Assembly (NCBI GenBank): GCA_045639845.1 | Contig: JAZUDW010000091.1 | Location: 1 to 8,352 of the forward strand | DNA length: 8,352 nucleotides | Origin: Colimorpha sp045639845 | Lineage (GTDB): Bacteria > Bacteroidota > Bacteroidia > Bacteroidales > P3 | Reading direction: 5' to 3' | Shown here: positions 5,153-8,352 of the stretch, in pieces | Numbering within the stretch: position 1 is the stretch's first letter | Layout: the number at the start of each line of letters is the position of its first letter | Program-made: the position numbers and the translations under genes | The notes under the pieces: model-generated | Seen by the model: the letters and a program-made list of their open reading frames with translations, nothing else | What the model was told of the DNA's origin: nothing | The model's database searches: none

Positions 5153-6202
5153 ATGAAAAAACAATTCTCACTTCTCCCATTGCTAATGGGTTTGACTCTG
5201 ATGTTCTTCGCTGCCTGCAAACCCGGCGAGGATGAAGAGACGGTGATCAGCAATGCCTATGTGCTCAACGAAGGTATGTGGGGCGGCAACGATGCCGATA
5301 TCAGCGCCCTCGACATCAACACTGGAGCCATCACCAACAATTACTTCTCCTCTCAAAACGGCCGTGGTTTGGGCGACTTGGGGCAAGACCTCGTTGTGTA
5401 TGGCGGCAAGATGTACTGCACCGTGCACACCTCCAACACCGTTGAAGTTATCGACCCACATACGGGCAAGTCGCTGCAACAGATCAGCATGGGCAGCCGC
5501 GGACCTCGCTACATGGCTTGCGCCAACGGCAAAGTATTCGTAACCTGCTACGACAAAACCGTGGTTCGTATCGATACCACTTCGCTGTCTATCGACGGCA
5601 CCTGCGCCCTTAGCGGCATGAAACCCGAAGGCATCTGTGCCAGCAACGGAAAGCTCTATGTGTGCAACGGTTGGGAGACCACCGACAACGGCGACTATCA
5701 ATACGACAACACCCTCTCGGTGGTCGATATCGCTTCCTTCACCGAGATAAAAAAGATCCAAGTGGGTCTCAACCCCGCCAAGGTTAAAACCCTTGCCAAT
5801 GGCAATGTGGTGCTTTGCTACAGCGGCGACTACCTTGCCACGCCTGCCGGTATGATGATCATAGATCCTGCCACCGGCACCCCATCGCCTATCAATGTGC
5901 AAGCATCCAACTTCGACGTGTATCAAAACACCATCATCGCCTATTATTTCGATTGGAGCACTTACCAAGGTGCGCTTGCGAAGATAGACGGTACCACCCT
6001 TGCCATCTCCGACTTCACGCCTCAAGGCGTTAATTTCGTGTCGTTCTACGGCATCAACATCAACCCCAGCAACGGCGATATATATATCACCGATGCACAA
6101 AACTATCAGAGCAATGGCGACGTGCACTGCTTCACCAGCAACGGCGAACACCGTTTCTCTGCCGAAACCACAGTAGGTCCTTCTAAAGTGGTATTCTTTT
6201 AA
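5153..6202 (+). CDS. btuG: BtuG-like beta-propeller surface lipoprotein
   Basis: The 349-residue protein starts with a lipoprotein signal peptide ending in FFAAC; Cys22 would be lipidated. KPGEDEE follows, an acidic stretch resembling the Bacteroidota lipoprotein export signal that sends lipoproteins to the cell surface. The mature part (about 34-349) has repeated strand-turn units of a YncE/DUF5074-type propeller: YVLNEGMWGGNDADIS, then LGDLGQDLVVYGGKMYC, SNTVEVIDPHTG, GLNPAKVKTLANGNVVLCY and GININPSNGDIYITD. In Bacteroides, BtuG is such a seven-bladed propeller; it caps BtuB and captures cobalamin with very high affinity. The position 29 bp after the receptor gene fits this BtuBG pairing. 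Its A-rich leader lacks a Shine-Dalgarno sequence, as is usual in the phylum. Assignment to BtuG rather than another propeller lipoprotein depends on context. Confidence 0.82.
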   Translation: MKKQFSLLPLLMGLTLMFFAACKPGEDEETVISNAYVLNEGMWGGNDADISALDINTGAITNNYFSSQNGRGLGDLGQDLVVYGGKMYCTVHTSNTVEVIDPHTGKSLQQISMGSRGPRYMACANGKVFVTCYDKTVVRIDTTSLSIDGTCALSGMKPEGICASNGKLYVCNGWETTDNGDYQYDNTLSVVDIASFTEIKKIQVGLNPAKVKTLANGNVVLCYSGDYLATPAGMMIIDPATGTPSPINVQASNFDVYQNTIIAYYFDWSTYQGALAKIDGTTLAISDFTPQGVNFVSFYGININPSNGDIYITDAQNYQSNGDVHCFTSNGEHRFSAETTVGPSKVVFF

Positions 6203-6239
6203 TTGACTAAATCTCAAAACCACAATAACTCATCAAACT

Positions 6240-8129
6240 ATGAAAAAAGGTATCTTTTCACTTACATTACTTCTCAGCCTCACATTCGGACTGTGGGCAC
6301 AAAACAACAACGACCGTATCGCAACCAAATCATCCTCTACCAAGGATGTAACAATCAGCGAAAACGACATCCTTTATTGGGTGGGATCGGGCTCCAACCA
6401 TGCCATATGCGTAGTGGGTTGGGACGACGAAGGCGAAGCACTGGCATGGGGCTTCCGCTGGGATGGTTCTGATCTCGTAGTGAAGGACATGCTCGATGCT
6501 ATCGACGAGGCCGACAGCCGTTTCTCATACAGCTTCGGCGGCGGCCTTGTGCTCACCATGTCGTACAACGACGGCACCACTATCTACAACGGCACCGACG
6601 ACTGGTGGTGCTACTACGAAGATGGAGAGTGGGCCATGATGGGTGTTGCCGATCAGGTACTGCTCTCTGGTAGCGTATATGAATGGAGCGACGACTGCTC
6701 ATTCTCTATCACCACCTTCACCGCCGTTACCGACCCCAATGGTCCTATCATCACCGATGCCACCATCGATGCCGACGATATTCGCTACTGGGTTGGTGAA
6801 GGCTCCAACGAGGTGGTATTCGCTGTCAACTGGTGTTCACCCGACACCGCCCTGGCATGGGGTTACCGCTTCGACAGCGACAGCGTCACCCTGCAGCAGA
6901 TCATGAATGCCATCGATACTGCCGACGGCCGTTTCGCCTTCCAAGCCGGCAACTGGGGCATCAGCGACATCTTCCTCACCCTCGACAACGACACACTCCA
7001 CCTCAGCGACCCCTATAGCTACTGGTGGACCAACGTGAACGGCACCTCGGCCGCCTTCTCCTACGATATGCTCTACCTGCACCATGGCGACTTCGTGAAA
7101 TGGGGCGAAGCTGCGTGCGGCAACGCCCTGGCCTACGACGAATGGGGCTATCCTTCCGATCTGGCTTGGACCACAGCCATCACCCCCATCGACCCCTATA
7201 CCGAACCCGAGCATCTCTTCGATGGTGCTGTTGGCACCGAAGGCTGTCAGGCTATCAGCCACACCGATCCTTCTATCGTGGGATGGGCCAGCGCCTGCCA
7301 ACTGGTACGCGGACGCCAGAATATTGCCGACGAGCAGTCGCCCGAGGTAACCTTCGGCGACGAGAGTTGTGCTGTGGGCCCTGTGGTGGAAAGCGGCAAC
7401 ATGAACGTAGTAAGCTTAGGCGACGGCGGTTATGCCACCCTCACCTTCCCCGGCGTTATCTACAATGGCGAAGGCTACGACTTCTGCGTGTTCGAAAACA
7501 GCTTCAACGACGAATTCCTCGAACTGGCCTTCGTAGAGGTAAGCTCCGACGGTATCAACTTCTTCCGTTTCCCCGCCACTTCGCTCACCCAGACCGAGGT
7601 ACAAACCGGTGCCAATGGGGCTACCGATCCCACTATGATCCACAACCTTGCCGGCAAATACCGCAGCTTATGGGGTACCCCCTTCGACCTGGAAGAACTC
7701 GCTGGCACTCCCGGCCTTGACATCAACGCTATCACCCACGTTCGTATTATCGACGTGGTAGGCAGCATCGATCCACAATACGGCAACACCGACAGCGAAG
7801 GTCGTTTAATAAACGATCCTTATCCCACACGCTCCTATTCGGGCGGTTTCGATCTCGATGGTGTTGGCGTTATGCACATCAACACCGTGGGCATTGACCA
7901 AGCCGAGGCCGCAGCATTCCAAATGTATCCCAACCCAGCCAACAGCTGTCTCTATGTCAACACCGCAGCCGACATTGATGTCATTACCATTTACGACATG
8001 ACCGGTCGCATAGTGCTGCAGAAACAAATCAACAGCGGAGCCTCTCAGCTCTCCATCAGCAATCTTGCCAATGGTGTGTATATGGTTCGCATGGGTACCC
8101 ATACCGAGAAATTGGTGGTTCGCCATTAA
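6240..8129 (+). CDS. T9SS-secreted tandem-domain protein of the B12 operon
   Basis: This 629-residue protein has a plain signal peptide (MKKGIFSLTLLLSLTFGLWA, no lipobox cysteine). Two homologous domains follow: about 36-163 and 172-317, seen in YWVGSGSN...ALAWGFRWD (46-74) and YWVGEGSN...ALAWGYRFD (183-212), a 137-residue period. A third beta-rich domain spans about 320-546, with the motifs YDFCVFENSF, FLELAFVEVSSDG and GGFDLDGVGVMH. The end (about 556-629) is a type A T9SS sorting domain, shown by MYPNPA, IYDMTGR, NGVYMVR and KLVVRH. The protein would therefore be exported by T9SS and released or anchored at the surface. It lies 37 bp after the BtuG-like gene, so it shares the riboswitch transcript. 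A corrinoid-binding or corrinoid-scavenging role is inferred from this position. Bacteroides B12 loci also encode extra surface binders such as BtuH; whether this protein is related cannot be judged by eye. No catalytic motif is apparent. Confidence 0.85.
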   Translation: MKKGIFSLTLLLSLTFGLWAQNNNDRIATKSSSTKDVTISENDILYWVGSGSNHAICVVGWDDEGEALAWGFRWDGSDLVVKDMLDAIDEADSRFSYSFGGGLVLTMSYNDGTTIYNGTDDWWCYYEDGEWAMMGVADQVLLSGSVYEWSDDCSFSITTFTAVTDPNGPIITDATIDADDIRYWVGEGSNEVVFAVNWCSPDTALAWGYRFDSDSVTLQQIMNAIDTADGRFAFQAGNWGISDIFLTLDNDTLHLSDPYSYWWTNVNGTSAAFSYDMLYLHHGDFVKWGEAACGNALAYDEWGYPSDLAWTTAITPIDPYTEPEHLFDGAVGTEGCQAISHTDPSIVGWASACQLVRGRQNIADEQSPEVTFGDESCAVGPVVESGNMNVVSLGDGGYATLTFPGVIYNGEGYDFCVFENSFNDEFLELAFVEVSSDGINFFRFPATSLTQTEVQTGANGATDPTMIHNLAGKYRSLWGTPFDLEELAGTPGLDINAITHVRIIDVVGSIDPQYGNTDSEGRLINDPYPTRSYSGGFDLDGVGVMHINTVGIDQAEAAAFQMYPNPANSCLYVNTAADIDVITIYDMTGRIVLQKQINSGASQLSISNLANGVYMVRMGTHTEKLVVRH

Positions 8130-8188
8130 TCGGCCCACTTGATAATCAGTCTCGTCCTGCCACCATTGAGTAGCAACACGCTTAATAA

Positions 8189-8226
8189 GCACCCCTCTCG
8201 GACAAATTGACATCCTTGAGGGGTGC
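8189..8226 (+). terminator. Likely terminator after the B12 operon
   Basis: GCACCCCTC (8189-8197) and GAGGGGTGC (8218-8226) pair perfectly over 9 bp around a 20-base loop, 60 bp beyond the stop of the last operon gene. The sequence after it, GTTGTTGT, is T-rich but not a true T-run. The hairpin is the strongest near the operon end. An alternative is that it is part of a mobile-element end. Confidence 0.5.
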
Positions 8227-8313
8227 GTTGTTGTATGGAAGCTTACAAAAGAATTGTTCGACCAATTCAACAAGTACTTGGACTCTCTCGGCCTTATAGT
8301 CAACGAGGATGAA

Positions 8314-8332
8314 GAAGATTCTGTGAATCTTC
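8314..8332. repeat. Perfect 8-bp inverted repeat near right edge
   Basis: GAAGATTC (8314-8321) and GAATCTTC (8325-8332) are exact inverted copies around TGT. The repeat sits at the end of the possible transposase fragment and just before CGAAGCGGAG (8338-8347), a string also found in the repeat cluster at 2638-2647. It could be an element end or a hairpin; the window stops 20 bp later. Confidence 0.5.
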
Positions 8333-8352
8333 GATAGCGAAGCGGAGAACAA

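Larger units (their letters stand above)
8170..8337 (+). pseudogene. Possible IS5-type transposase fragment
   Basis: The frame is open from 8170 (after TGA at 8167-8169) to the TAG at 8335-8337. Its second half encodes VWKLTKELFDQFNKYLDSLG then LIVNE. This resembles the stretch before the catalytic core of IS5-family transposases, where a TIW/LT...LFD.F...L...GLI...G pattern leads into IDA(S/T)F. Here it turns into DEEDSVNLR and stops, with no ATG-led start upstream, no DDE core and no intact element in view. The first half (8170-8235) overlaps the terminator hairpin and does not resemble transposase. The similarity is from memory and short, so confidence is low. Confidence 0.35.

Noticed and set aside
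5183..6223. 346-codon open frame on the minus strand opposite the BtuG-like gene
   Set aside because: It is a composition shadow of the real gene: valine/alanine/histidine-rich with no fold signature, whereas the plus frame has a lipoprotein signal and propeller motifs.

Overview
The window looks like a chromosomal segment from a member of the Bacteroidota, order Bacteroidales. The evidence is: promoters of the TTTG-N19-TAnnTTTG type; A-rich leaders without Shine-Dalgarno sequences; a small broken gene resembling the DUF4248 family; a BtuB/BtuG-type outer-membrane pair; and a secreted protein ending in a type IX secretion (T9SS) sorting domain. The T9SS tail argues for a Prevotella- or Porphyromonas-like lineage rather than Bacteroides itself. 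Genus cannot be fixed from this window.

Left part (1-1690, mostly minus strand). A short sigma-70-family factor (154-672) is followed by the start of another gene that runs off the left edge (1-99), with a perfect inverted repeat between them. Further right lies a DUF4248-like gene (984-1383) broken by a small insertion of about 189 bp (1019-1207). The insertion has 17-bp terminal inverted repeats and a 4-5 bp target duplication. Removing it restores a 68-residue protein ending in HLGEP. A consensus-like minus-strand promoter (1655-1685) and a 28-codon ORF lie upstream of it.

Middle part (about 1690-2812). This is 1.1 kb of AT-rich, gene-free DNA full of small repeats: a dispersed GGTCAGCGACCGAAG family, a 7-bp microsatellite, an A/T-only palindrome, a two-stage hairpin and a 31-bp-period duplication.

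Right part (2813-8129, plus strand). A consensus-like promoter leads into a textbook cobalamin riboswitch (2899-3046). It is followed by a hairpin (3055-3090) that ends two bases before a GTG start codon and whose loop is complementary to the riboswitch L5 region. Three co-directional genes follow with 29- and 37-bp gaps: a BtuB-like TonB-dependent receptor (3093-5123), a BtuG-like beta-propeller surface lipoprotein (5153-6202), and a 629-residue secreted protein with two tandem homologous domains, a third beta-rich domain and a T9SS C-terminal domain (6240-8129). The inferred role is capture of vitamin B12 or related corrinoids at the cell surface (BtuG-like), import through the outer membrane (BtuB-like), and an accessory secreted or surface-bound corrinoid-related role for the third protein. 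Inner-membrane BtuCDF genes are not in the window.

Right edge (8130-8352). A terminator-like hairpin and a short reading frame resembling an IS5-type transposase fragment close the window, together with another perfect short inverted repeat.
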